Made by a program: the position numbers and the translations under genes. The notes beneath the pieces were generated by a model. The model did not search any database and had not been told where the DNA came from. It worked only from the letters and a program-made list of their open reading frames with translations. This document shows, in pieces, positions 1-7,703 of a DNA stretch of 29,257 nucleotides; position 1 is the stretch's first letter, and each line of letters opens with the position of its first letter. This stretch comes from JBGRQB01 sp041725875 (GTDB lineage: Bacteria > Bacteroidota > Ignavibacteria > Ignavibacteriales > Melioribacteraceae): contig JBGRQB010000031.1 of NCBI GenBank assembly GCA_041725875.1, positions 1-29,257 of the forward strand, given 5' to 3'.

Positions 1-52
1 CTGAAAATCTTTAAAGTCTGTCATTTTGTCATACAATTTGGCCTGAATTACC

Positions 53-107
53 ACTCCGCTATAACTCCGATACAACTCCGGTATAAAGCCGTTATAACTC
101 CGCTTAG
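53..107. repeat. Five tandem 11-bp repeats (ACTCCGNTATA type)
   Basis: Five head-to-tail 11-base units start at 53, 64, 75, 86 and 97: ACTCCGCTATA, ACTCCGATACA, ACTCCGGTATA, AAGCCGTTATA and ACTCCGCTTAG. The period equals about one helical turn. They lie in gene-free DNA downstream of the minus-strand TonB receptor, so they may belong to control of a gene left of the window or be a simple-sequence remnant. A similar element (ACAACTCCGCT) recurs near 27212. Function unknown. Confidence 0.7.
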
Positions 108-112
108 GGATA

Positions 113-129
113 TATGACAATTTGTCATA
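113..129. promoter_or_regulatory. Perfect inverted repeat TATGACAA-T-TTGTCATA, candidate operator
   Basis: TATGACAA (113-120) is mirrored exactly by TTGTCATA (122-129) around one T. The half-site TTTGTCATAC (121-130) also occurs at 25-34, next to another TGTCAT at 19-24, so the motif flanks the 11-bp repeat array on both sides. This is the layout of a dimeric regulator's binding sites, but the regulated gene would lie outside the window and no regulator is identified. Confidence 0.4.
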
Positions 130-248
130 CTTCTGTTGAAGGTAATAAACTATAAAATTAAAGAGTTTTTGAGTGAAATTTTCTTATAAAGTAGTGGCAA
201 ATAGGGGAAAGATTAAAACAGAGATTACATTTTTGTTAACAGGTCAGA

Positions 249-278
249 TATAAAAAGACCCCTGAAAAATCAGGGGTC
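249..278 (-). terminator. Intrinsic terminator of the TonB receptor gene
   Basis: GACCCCTG (257-264) pairs perfectly with CAGGGGTC (271-278) around a six-base A-rich loop. Read on the minus strand the hairpin is followed by TTTTTATA. It sits nine bases past the stop codon of the receptor gene. Confidence 0.9.
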
Positions 279-287
279 GGCTACTAA

Positions 288-2594
288 TTAGAACGAGAAA
301 TCCAAACCACAGTAATATGTTCTTGGTGTGATGGGACCAAAAACATACGCCGGGTCTCTATCAGCCCCTTTGTCAAGGTCATCCTGATAGGCGTTTGATA
401 TGTTTTTTACACCAATTGAAAGTTTTGGAGTAAGTGACTTTATAAATTTCATATTAAATGACATTCCAAGATCAACTTCAAAAAATGTATCTGAAGTTTC
501 AAGTTTTAACATTGGATCATCTTGTCCGTCAACAGGAATTTCGTGAGGAACTTTTGCCTCACCTGTATATTTTCCAGCAACAAAAAATTCTATATCGTGA
601 GTTAATTCAACAGTTGCTCTTAAATAACCGAATACATCAGGAGTTCTTAAGAAATCTTTTGTATCAAAATCTTCTAATTTATCTTCGTATTCACCTTTTT
701 TAACTGTAAAACCACCTCTTAATTCAATACCTTCTGTTGGTTTTATACCAAGATCAAGTTCAACACCCATAGCTTTTGAACCTGAGCTGTTAATTCTGTG
801 CCATAAAGCAATATCGCCTTCGTTTTTAATATATTTTTCGCTGAAAGCATCGTCAATTTTTGTGTAGAAACCCGTGATCCCTATTAAGATAGGAGTATCA
901 TTAAAGAAGCCCTGATATTCAAGTCCGCCGGAAATACTTAAACTTTTTTCAGGATCGAGACCAGGAGCATTTCTGATTACGCGCTGATCACCGCCAAGAC
1001 CACCAATATGTAAATCTTCGTTGTAAGTCTGAGGAGCTTTAAAACCTGTAGTAACAGCAGCTCTTGCAATAATTCCGTTATCAAAAGCATATTTGATGTT
1101 CATTCTCGGACTAAAAGTAGGATCGTCTAATTCAGAATGTTTATCCATTCTTGCACCAAGAACTATTTCCAACTGGTCGTTATCACCAAAGTGAAGGTTA
1201 TCTTGAACAAATAACCCGAAGTTAGTATATGTTTTATCAATGCTGTAAAGCGGATTACTTACTGAATTATCTTCAACACGGTCACTGTAATACTGGAATC
1301 CACCTGTTAAAAGATGTCCTTTAAGATGAACATTCATCTGACCGGAAACAATGTGAAGAGGGTTTTTTGTATTTCCATAAGCTTTTAATGCTGCGAGCTG
1401 ATCTTCAGGTGTATCGCCACCCAATCCGCCAAAGTAAGATTTTCTGTCGATATGACTGAATGAATAAGCTAATTTATAATCTACATTTTCACTTAATCTG
1501 TGCATCCAGCGAACTTTTGCACCCCAGTTTAAATGTTCAAGCCATTCTGCAACAGCAGATTCGTGCTGTGGTTTATCAAAGTCATTACCACCGCGGCGGT
1601 CTTCGTGAATTCTGTTAAAAGAAAGCATTAAGTCAGTTGCTTGAGTTGGTCTGTAATACCAGTTAAAACCAATAGTTTCATTTTTTAACTGTCCAAGCTC
1701 TGAAAATCCGTCACCATTGTGATCGTAAGCAGAACGTGATCTTGTTGAACCAAAGATATATGCACCTGATTTTCCATCTTCACTTACAACTTCAGCCATA
1801 GCGCCAATTTTGTAATCAGATTCACCGTCAAGTGAGTTGTAAAGACCGCTGATTTTTGTTCTGTTAAATGCAGGTCTTCTTGTAATAAGGTTAACAGTAC
1901 CGGCAATTGCGCCGCCACCGTATAAAGATGAACCGCCGCCCTTAACAATTTCAATCTGTTCAATCATATCATTTGGATAATGTTCAAGTCCGTAAACACC
2001 GCCAACACTGCTTACTACAGGGTCACCATCAATCAAAATCTGAGTGTAACGACCGTCAAATCCTAAGATTCTTACTTGAGTAAAGTTACAGTTCTGACAG
2101 TTATTTTCCACACGTACGCCGGTCTGTAAACCTAAAGCCTGAGCAAGGTTCACTGCTTTTTGCTGATCGATAGTTTTAGCGGAAATAAGTTCGGTTTTAA
2201 CAGGCATATCTTCATAAAGGTGAGGAGTTGAAGTTCCTGTAACAACAACACTTCCCATTTCAAATGCGCCTTCTCTAAGAGCAAATAAAACATCATCTAA
2301 ACCGTTTCTTTTAAGTTCAATTATTTTTGTTTCCGGTTTGTAACCGATAAAAGTTGCAACAAGTTTAACAGAACCTACAGGAACCTGAGAAATAACAAAT
2401 TCGCCATCGGCGTTTGTTGCATTACCAATTGTTGTATGTTCTATCATAACATTAACGCCTGGCAATGGTTGTTTAGTTTTGTAATCAATTACACGTCCCT
2501 TAATCTGGGAGGTAATTATGTTTTCATTTGCTGCAAAACTGATAGTGATTGCAGCAAAGAACAACAAAATTGTCTTAAGTAAATGGTTCTTCAC
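288..2594 (-). CDS. TonB-dependent outer-membrane receptor with CarboxypepD_reg-like N-terminal domain
   Basis: Outer-membrane active transporter of 768 aa driven by the TonB-ExbBD complex. A signal peptide (residues 1-21, ending SFA) is followed by a carboxypeptidase-regulatory-like beta-sandwich (about 31-106, with G-R-V-I-D and G-Y-K-P signatures), a plug (about 115-240, with VVVTGTS, QILIDGDPV and IEIVKGGGSSLYG) and a 22-strand-type barrel ending in FSF. The plug has a cysteine pair in NNCQNCNFTQVR (C166, C169), which recalls a metal or haem/metallophore receptor subgroup known in Bacteroidetes. The start is GTG at 2594 with GAGG just upstream. The gene lies 131 nt downstream of a His-rich membrane protein on the same strand, so metal uptake is the favoured guess; the substrate is not proven. 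A strong terminator follows. Confidence 0.93.
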   Translation of the reverse strand: MKNHLLKTILLFFAAITISFAANENIITSQIKGRVIDYKTKQPLPGVNVMIEHTTIGNATNADGEFVISQVPVGSVKLVATFIGYKPETKIIELKRNGLDDVLFALREGAFEMGSVVVTGTSTPHLYEDMPVKTELISAKTIDQQKAVNLAQALGLQTGVRVENNCQNCNFTQVRILGFDGRYTQILIDGDPVVSSVGGVYGLEHYPNDMIEQIEIVKGGGSSLYGGGAIAGTVNLITRRPAFNRTKISGLYNSLDGESDYKIGAMAEVVSEDGKSGAYIFGSTRSRSAYDHNGDGFSELGQLKNETIGFNWYYRPTQATDLMLSFNRIHEDRRGGNDFDKPQHESAVAEWLEHLNWGAKVRWMHRLSENVDYKLAYSFSHIDRKSYFGGLGGDTPEDQLAALKAYGNTKNPLHIVSGQMNVHLKGHLLTGGFQYYSDRVEDNSVSNPLYSIDKTYTNFGLFVQDNLHFGDNDQLEIVLGARMDKHSELDDPTFSPRMNIKYAFDNGIIARAAVTTGFKAPQTYNEDLHIGGLGGDQRVIRNAPGLDPEKSLSISGGLEYQGFFNDTPILIGITGFYTKIDDAFSEKYIKNEGDIALWHRINSSGSKAMGVELDLGIKPTEGIELRGGFTVKKGEYEDKLEDFDTKDFLRTPDVFGYLRATVELTHDIEFFVAGKYTGEAKVPHEIPVDGQDDPMLKLETSDTFFEVDLGMSFNMKFIKSLTPKLSIGVKNISNAYQDDLDKGADRDPAYVFGPITPRTYYCGLDFSF

Positions 2595-2644
2595 AATAAC
2601 CTCAAATATTTATTTTTTAGATTTTAGAAATTACGTTTTTAGCC

Positions 2645-2689
2645 AAACAGGACGTACCAAATGGTATTCAAGACCTCTAAGTCCGGTTT
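2645..2689 (-). promoter_or_regulatory. Possible structured leader ahead of the TonB receptor gene
   Basis: Between the His-rich gene and the receptor, AAACAGGAC (2645-2653) and GTCCGGTTT (2681-2689) can pair as a 9-bp arm with one mismatch. Inside it TACC (2655-2658) and GGTA (2663-2666) form a smaller hairpin. The structure ends about 50 nt before the receptor start on the minus strand. It could be an RNA leader or an operator; no known riboswitch class was recognised. Confidence 0.3.
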
Positions 2690-2725
2690 AGTTAATATCT
2701 TAATAAGAGTGTTTTTCGATAAGAA

Positions 2726-3115
2726 TTACAGAACAGGGGGTGCTCTGAGTGAAGCATTGCAATAAAACTGTTCAAAAACATCAAAAGTTTGTGCTTTTTT
2801 GATAATTTTGTCTGTTTCACCAAACAATAACAGATAAACTGCAACAACAAGAATTGTAGCCAGAATTGTGGCTAATATAGAATAATATAGAAATTCTTTT
2901 TGTGTATGGCTATGATCAGCTGATTTATCAACCGGAATACAGGGAGCCTGACTCTCGGAATGTTCACTTTCAAGGTGACTGTGAGTAATAAACCTGCCGT
3001 TAAAACTGTGGGTATGGATATTAGAATACTGAATATAGATAAATCCGAAAAAGAGGATTAACCAGATTCTTAAGGTCCATTTAAATAATTCGCTATGTTT
3101 TAATTTGCTTATCAT
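2726..3115 (-). CDS. His-rich two-helix membrane protein, probable metal-handling partner of the TonB receptor
   Basis: Small membrane protein of 129 aa from ATG at 3115; a TTG two codons upstream (3121) is the alternative start, and neither has a clear ribosome site. Helices lie at about residues 14-30 and 76-98. The loop between them carries seven histidines (H34, H36, H45, H47, H52, H68, H70) plus C59, in patterns such as HTHS, THSH and DHSHT, as expected for a periplasmic metal-binding loop. The C-terminus SLRAPPVL resembles the RAPP end of DUF2946/HYC_CC_PP-type small proteins often found next to metal-linked TonB receptors. No family is assigned with certainty. It lies upstream of the receptor on the same strand, consistent with co-transcription. 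The metal is unknown. Confidence 0.75.
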   Translation of the reverse strand: MISKLKHSELFKWTLRIWLILFFGFIYIQYSNIHTHSFNGRFITHSHLESEHSESQAPCIPVDKSADHSHTQKEFLYYSILATILATILVVAVYLLLFGETDKIIKKAQTFDVFEQFYCNASLRAPPVL

Positions 3116-3181
3116 AACCAATAAAATTAATTACGGATGTTAAACTAAGTCTAAATAGCATTTAAATCAACATGTTTTATT

Positions 3182-3189
3182 CAAAACTA
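3182..3189 (-). promoter_or_regulatory. Bacteroidetes-type -7 box (TAGTTTTG) for the His-rich gene
   Basis: On the minus strand TAGTTTTG matches the Bacteroidetes primary-sigma -7 consensus TAnnTTTG exactly. It is about 65 nt upstream of the His-rich gene. A matching -33 TTTG at the usual spacing was not seen. It abuts an oppositely oriented box at 3191-3198. Confidence 0.4.
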
Positions 3190-3190
3190 T

Positions 3191-3198
3191 TACATTTG
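3191..3198 (+). promoter_or_regulatory. Bacteroidetes-type -7 box (TACATTTG) for the isochorismatase-family gene
   Basis: TACATTTG matches TAnnTTTG exactly and lies 37 nt before the ATG at 3235, leaving room for a leader of about 30 nt with the AGGAG at 3223-3227. The -33 element is not obvious. Only one base separates it from the divergent box at 3182-3189. Confidence 0.45.
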
Positions 3199-3234
3199 GG
3201 GCTTCAAAATTTATAACCTATTAGGAGTAGTGAA

Positions 3235-3789
3235 ATGGCAGATCCAAAAAGACTTAATAGAGGCAATACAGGTTTACTTATAATTGATATGCAGGAAAGA
3301 TTACTCCCTGTTATGGAAAACAAAGAAGAACTTATTTCCAATACAATTAAATTAATTGAAGGATTTAAAATACTTGAAGGAGATATATTTTACACCGAAC
3401 AATATCCAAAAGGACTGGGATACACTGATACAAGTATAAAAAATGCACTGGGTGAAAGAAAATCTTACGAAAAAACTTCATTTAGCTGTGCCGGAGCCGG
3501 TAACCTTTTAGCTGATTTTGCGTCTAATAAGCTGGAAAACATTGTTATTTGTGGAATTGAATCGCATATTTGTGTTCAGCAGACTTATTTAGATCTTAAA
3601 AAGAATGGATTTGATGTATTTTTAGTAACAGATGCAATTTCTTCCCGAAAGAAAATCGATTACGAAACATCCCTTAAAAGAGCTCAGGCAAATCAGATTG
3701 AGCTTATCACAACCGAATCCGTATTATTTGAACTACTAAAAGAGAGCGGCACTGAAGCGTTTAAAGCTATATCAAAGCTGATTAAGTAA
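3235..3789 (+). CDS. Isochorismatase-family cysteine hydrolase
   Basis: Cytosolic hydrolase of 184 aa with the isochorismatase/nicotinamidase fold. Visible catalytic features are D18 in LLIIDMQ, K80 in YEKTSFS and nucleophile C113 in GIESHICVQQT, the segment that carries the family's cis-peptide bond. Length and motif spacing are those of a complete single-domain enzyme. AGGAG sits seven bases before the ATG. The short YcaC/nicotinamidase-like members act on varied amides and the substrate cannot be told from sequence; no siderophore or NAD genes adjoin. It is transcribed divergently from the metal-uptake pair and separated by about 170 nt from the next gene, so probably monocistronic. Confidence 0.9.
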   Translation: MADPKRLNRGNTGLLIIDMQERLLPVMENKEELISNTIKLIEGFKILEGDIFYTEQYPKGLGYTDTSIKNALGERKSYEKTSFSCAGAGNLLADFASNKLENIVICGIESHICVQQTYLDLKKNGFDVFLVTDAISSRKKIDYETSLKRAQANQIELITTESVLFELLKESGTEAFKAISKLIK

Positions 3790-3956
3790 GATAAAATTTA
3801 ATTAATACTTGTATAAAACATTAATTTGTCTTATTATTCGTAGCAAATGGAAGGGAATTTCCCGGATAGTAGAGTAGTGTGAAGAATCATATTTATTCCG
3901 TAAAAACCCATTTTGTCTCGGTAATTTGGCAGTTAAAATTAAAAAATGGAGTTGTT

Positions 3957-4358
3957 ATGAGAAAAATCAGGTTACCAAAACTGATCAAATTAGTTATTTT
4001 TTCTAGTGTGTTGATTTTATCAACTACAATTTTTGCGTCCCTTCCACAGGCAAAATACCTGGCTTTTGCAGAAGTAATGCCCAAACCCATAGGTGGAATT
4101 GAAGCCGTTTACAAAAACATCACATCTTATCCCAGAGCTGCAAAAGATGCAGGTATAGAGGGAAAAGTATATGTGTTGGCTTTTATTAATGAAAAAGGAA
4201 CTGTTGACAAGGTTAAAGTTGTAAAGGGACTTGGCGGCGGTTGTGACGAAGCTGCAATTAAAGCTGTGAGAAAAACCAAATTTACACCGGCAAAATCAAA
4301 AGGGAAAGCTGTAAAAGTTAAAACATCGTTAGCTATAGTGTTTAAAATACAAAAATAG
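3957..4358 (+). CDS. TonB C-terminal-domain protein (energy-transducer-like), membrane anchored
   Basis: Protein of 133 aa with an N-terminal hydrophobic segment (about 9-27; signal anchor or cleaved signal) and a TonB C-terminal domain (about 46-131) showing YPRAAKDAGIEGKV, INEKGTVDKVKVVKG and AAIKAVRKTKFTPA. The long proline-rich linker that spans the periplasm in true TonB is missing, so the domain would sit close to the inner membrane or be soluble. ATG at 3957 is preferred over the in-frame GTG at 3879: GGAG lies seven bases before it and translation from there gives a proper signal segment. Nine bases separate it from the chemoreceptor gene, an operon-like spacing. It might energise a receptor or act as a periplasmic adaptor; which is unknown. 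Confidence 0.82.
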   Translation: MRKIRLPKLIKLVIFSSVLILSTTIFASLPQAKYLAFAEVMPKPIGGIEAVYKNITSYPRAAKDAGIEGKVYVLAFINEKGTVDKVKVVKGLGGGCDEAAIKAVRKTKFTPAKSKGKAVKVKTSLAIVFKIQK

Positions 4359-4367
4359 GGATTCATT

Positions 4368-6491
4368 ATGCTGAACCAACGAAACTCTTCTTTTTTGAGC
4401 GTTTATAAAAACCTGAAGTTTGTAAGAAAAATTCAGTTGGGTTTTATACTTATTGCGGTCATCGCCGGGCTCGCAGTAGGTAACGATTTTATCAGAATTG
4501 GCAGTATGACAAATCAGAAAGATATGATCTTTTCCGAATATGTACAGCCAAACAAAAATGTGCAGGAATTGTACACAAATTATCAAAAAATTCAGTTTTT
4601 AATGTTGAAGTTTTCAATGGCTGAATTTGCCGATGATTTTAACAAAAATATGGAAATCTTCCAGGGCTACAAAGATAAGATGGACGCATCTCTTGCAGAA
4701 CTGGAAAAAGCCAATTTTAGCGCAGAAATTAAGCAGTCACTTACAGAAGTGAACGAGATCTGGACAAACTACAAAGAAGTTGTTGCCGATGCCATAGTGA
4801 GTGCGGCTTCTATGCAGGTTTATGATATGGCTGCTGTAATTGCAACCACTTCCGGCGAAGAAGTAGGTCAGCAGTTAGTAGGAAAGTTTGATTCAATTGT
4901 AAAAGGATTATCTGACCACGCCGAAACACTTGGCGAAGAGATGAGTGCAGATGCTGACTCAGCTGCATTCTGGATAATTATCAGTATTATTTTAGTGTTG
5001 TCGGTTGTATTGTTAAGTGTGTTTGTTATGGCACCGGCCCTTTCTAAACCGATTTGTGTTTTCAAAGATGCCATATATGAATTTTCACTTGGTAACTATG
5101 ATACCGAAGTTAAAATCGATTCCAAAGACGAATTTGGCGAACTTGCCGATATGATGCAGGAATTGAGAGCTTCACAGGTAAGTAAAATTACTGCTGCAGA
5201 AAATATTGCCGCCGGTCGTCCTGAAAAAGTTCAGCCTGCAAGTGATAAAGATATACTTGCGCATTCATTTAACAAAGAAGTTGAAATGATTGAAGAACTT
5301 TTAAGTGAAGCAGGAAAGCTTATTGAAGCTAACCAGAATGGTGACTTATCAGTTCGTGGTGATGTTAACAAATTTTCCGGTGACTGGAAAAAAATTCTTG
5401 AAGGATTTAACTCAATTCTTGATTCAACAGTTGCACCTCTTGATGAAGCAGGTACGGTTCTTAACCTTATGGCTTCCGGTGACTTCACAATTAAGATGAG
5501 CGGAAGTTACAGAGGCGACTATGAGCAGATAAAAAGCAATATAAACTCTGTAATTGATGCGCTTAGTACTTTAATTGGTAAACTTGCTGAAAATGCATCT
5601 GAACTTGCAAGCTCTGCTTCCCAAATCTCTTCTTCAACAGAAGAAATGGCAGCAGGTGCAAATGAGCAGGGTGCTCAGACCTCAGAAGTTGCAAGCGCAA
5701 TTGAAGAAATGACCAAAACAATTATGGAAAACACTGCCAATGCAAATACTGCTGCAAGTATTGCTCAGGAAGCCGGACAAAAAGCAAATGAAGGCGGACA
5801 GGTAGTTGTTGAAACTATTGACGGAATTAACAGAATTTCAGAAGTAGTTGTTAAATCTGCTGAAACAATTCAGGGATTAGGAAAAAACAGTGACCAGATT
5901 GGTGAAATTATTCAGGTTATTGATGATATTGCCGATCAGACTAACTTACTTGCATTAAATGCCGCTATTGAGGCTGCAAGAGCAGGTGAACAGGGTCGTG
6001 GTTTTGCAGTGGTTGCAGATGAAGTTAGAAAACTTGCTGAAAGAACAACCAAGGCAACTAAAGAAATTGCAGATATGATTAAGAAAATCCAGAAAGATAC
6101 TTCCGGTGCTGTTGAAGCGATTAATGAAGGTACAAAAGAAGTTGAAAATGGTAAAGGGCTTGCAAATGATGCAGGTAATGCTCTTAAAGAAATCATTTCT
6201 CAAACAACTGAAGTTGCAGATACAATCAGTCAGCTGGCAGTTGCAAGTGAGCAGCAGTCATCTACAAGTGAACAGATCAGTATGAATGTTGAAGCTATCA
6301 ATAATGTAACTCAGCAGTCAACTCAGGGTACACAGCAGGTTAGTCGTGCCGCTGAAAACTTGTATCAGCTTACTGAAAATCTTAATAATCTGATTAACCA
6401 GTTCAAATTAAATGATGAAACATTTAGTAGAAATTATAATTTGGACAGTCACGATCAGGAATTGCTTGAAAGCCATAATATGGAATATTAA
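4368..6491 (+). CDS. Methyl-accepting chemotaxis protein with tandem HAMP-like modules
   Basis: Inner-membrane chemoreceptor of 707 aa that controls CheA. Transmembrane helix 1 is at about 23-38, a helical periplasmic sensor (four-helix-bundle type) at about 40-198, and helix 2 at 201-221. A canonical HAMP follows (about 222-275), then two further HAMP-like segments (about 305-353, with NGDLSVRGD, and 355-400, with SGDFTIKMS). The signalling domain runs from about 405 to 680, with its conserved tip at 513-560 (DIADQTNLLALNAAIEAARAG and the following GRGFAVVADEVRKLAERT). No CheR-binding NWETF-type pentapeptide is present at the C-terminus. It starts nine bases after the TonB-domain gene. No other che gene is in the window, so it would feed a distant array. 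The ligand is unknown. Confidence 0.95.
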   Translation: MLNQRNSSFLSVYKNLKFVRKIQLGFILIAVIAGLAVGNDFIRIGSMTNQKDMIFSEYVQPNKNVQELYTNYQKIQFLMLKFSMAEFADDFNKNMEIFQGYKDKMDASLAELEKANFSAEIKQSLTEVNEIWTNYKEVVADAIVSAASMQVYDMAAVIATTSGEEVGQQLVGKFDSIVKGLSDHAETLGEEMSADADSAAFWIIISIILVLSVVLLSVFVMAPALSKPICVFKDAIYEFSLGNYDTEVKIDSKDEFGELADMMQELRASQVSKITAAENIAAGRPEKVQPASDKDILAHSFNKEVEMIEELLSEAGKLIEANQNGDLSVRGDVNKFSGDWKKILEGFNSILDSTVAPLDEAGTVLNLMASGDFTIKMSGSYRGDYEQIKSNINSVIDALSTLIGKLAENASELASSASQISSSTEEMAAGANEQGAQTSEVASAIEEMTKTIMENTANANTAASIAQEAGQKANEGGQVVVETIDGINRISEVVVKSAETIQGLGKNSDQIGEIIQVIDDIADQTNLLALNAAIEAARAGEQGRGFAVVADEVRKLAERTTKATKEIADMIKKIQKDTSGAVEAINEGTKEVENGKGLANDAGNALKEIISQTTEVADTISQLAVASEQQSSTSEQISMNVEAINNVTQQSTQGTQQVSRAAENLYQLTENLNNLINQFKLNDETFSRNYNLDSHDQELLESHNMEY

Positions 6492-6506
6492 CAGAAGTGA
6501 TAAATT

Positions 6507-6530
6507 AAAGCCCCGATCTTCGGGGCTTTT
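6507..6530. terminator. Bidirectional terminator between chemoreceptor and CotH genes
   Basis: AAAGCCCCGA (6507-6516) pairs perfectly with TCGGGGCTTT (6520-6529) around a three-base loop. It ends in T on the plus strand and is followed by a T-rich run on the minus strand, so it can serve both converging transcripts. Confidence 0.92.
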
Positions 6531-6557
6531 CTATTTTAAATACTAATAGATAGTTTT

Positions 6558-7703
6558 CTAAAAGTTATTCTTTGCTTTTGCCTCTTCCAGAAGTTTCTTT
6601 AATAAGATCTTTCTTTCAGCAACAAAATCATAAAGCCGTTCTTTTTCTTCATCAAAATTAAATCTTCCGCCTTTACCCAGATAAGGATCTAAGTTGTAAG
6701 CTTCTTTTATTATAAGTCCGACCGAATCTCCAACCGCCTTTATGTTATCCAGAGTATAAACGTTGTTTATCTGATATTCAAACTCTTCCAGGTATTTTTT
6801 ATGGGTCTCCTGACTTGTCAGGATCTTCTTGATTAAGTCATTATAATCATAGATACTTTTGATAGGTGCTTCATTAAAAAATGCTTTATCAAAATCCCAG
6901 GGAATTACTTTAAAAGGAGCCGTGGGAGTTTCTTTATGAAGAAAAATATTATTTGAGAATGCGTCTATATTGTTAACCAGTATAGTCATTGCGTGATATT
7001 TCATATAATTATCTAAATCAAGGAATTTTCCCAGTGAAGATTCAAGCTTATCGGAGGAAGAGGTATCAACCGCATGCATAAATTCTACAAGATCGTTGTA
7101 GTTTTCATCATCCGGATACTTTTTCTCGTAATTGAAGTATGGATCATATTCGCCGCTGTTTAATGAAAAGCGTGCTTCAAATCCCGCCTTAAACAATACA
7201 GCCAGATCAAGTCCGCGTTCGGCAAAAAACTCCTCTTCAACTCTTTCAATCAATGGATAAAGTCCCTGGTCTTCTCCGTTAATTCGTACAAACACAAAGT
7301 GAGTACGGAAAAGAGGGAAGCCGAGTCTTTTATATAAATCAGTAGTTATTGCTGTTGCCAGAAGTGTAGGGTCACTAACCTGAGCACTTAAATTAAATTC
7401 GTCGTAACCTTCAATCAGACCCTCATCAAGTGATACTTTATATGACCATTTGGGATAATATCGGGAACCGGCTCCGGCTCCTCTTATTTCTGCATCCAGA
7501 GTCTGATCTTTATAGGTAATTCTGCAGCTCACCTTTGCATCATTTGCCCGATTTTTTTTCAAATATTCGTAGCTCTCGTGCATTATAAATATATCCATTA
7601 CAGGTACTGTTGTTAAATCATCTGAGGGACGAATAAAATCTGTATCGCTGCACCCTGAGATGAACAAAACTGCTGCTAAAAAAAAGAAAGAAAGTTTTTT
7701 CAT
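6558..7703 (-). CDS. CotH-type protein kinase lipoprotein
   Basis: Exported lipoprotein of 381 aa with lipobox ISGC (C18), followed by SDTD, an acidic stretch resembling Bacteroidetes surface-export signals. The body matches the CotH (spore coat protein H) atypical kinase fold: RGAGAGSRYYPKWSYKV (74-90) in the nucleotide-binding lobe, the catalytic-loop-like NNIDAFSNN (244-252, D247) and the metal-binding IPWDFDKAF (267-275, D270 and D272). CotH proteins are known to phosphorylate secreted proteins; that this one does is inferred. Its ATG overlaps the TGA of the upstream porin gene by one base (TGATG), so the two are translationally coupled. GAGG precedes the start. The divergent neighbour encodes a barrel whose N-terminal region carries the same IPxDxDxAF motif. 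Confidence 0.85.
   Translation of the reverse strand: MKKLSFFFLAAVLFISGCSDTDFIRPSDDLTTVPVMDIFIMHESYEYLKKNRANDAKVSCRITYKDQTLDAEIRGAGAGSRYYPKWSYKVSLDEGLIEGYDEFNLSAQVSDPTLLATAITTDLYKRLGFPLFRTHFVFVRINGEDQGLYPLIERVEEEFFAERGLDLAVLFKAGFEARFSLNSGEYDPYFNYEKKYPDDENYNDLVEFMHAVDTSSSDKLESSLGKFLDLDNYMKYHAMTILVNNIDAFSNNIFLHKETPTAPFKVIPWDFDKAFFNEAPIKSIYDYNDLIKKILTSQETHKKYLEEFEYQINNVYTLDNIKAVGDSVGLIIKEAYNLDPYLGKGGRFNFDEEKERLYDFVAERKILLKKLLEEAKAKNNF

Noticed and set aside
53..107. Short tandem array considered as CRISPR
   Set aside because: The units are only 11 bases, adjoin without spacers, and no cas genes are present.
458..703. Plus-strand open frame opposite the TonB receptor, and similar frames opposite or out of frame with ppk1, the chemoreceptor, the HD gene and glnD
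   Set aside because: They are shadows of strongly supported genes, lack ribosome sites, and have low-complexity or biased products.
3853..3863. GGGAATTTCCC palindrome upstream of the TonB-domain gene
   Set aside because: Short (5-bp arms), single occurrence and no second site; likely chance.
3879..3956. Longer GTG start for the TonB-domain protein
   Set aside because: It lacks a good ribosome site and would put 26 residues before a clear signal segment; ATG at 3957 has GGAG at suitable spacing.
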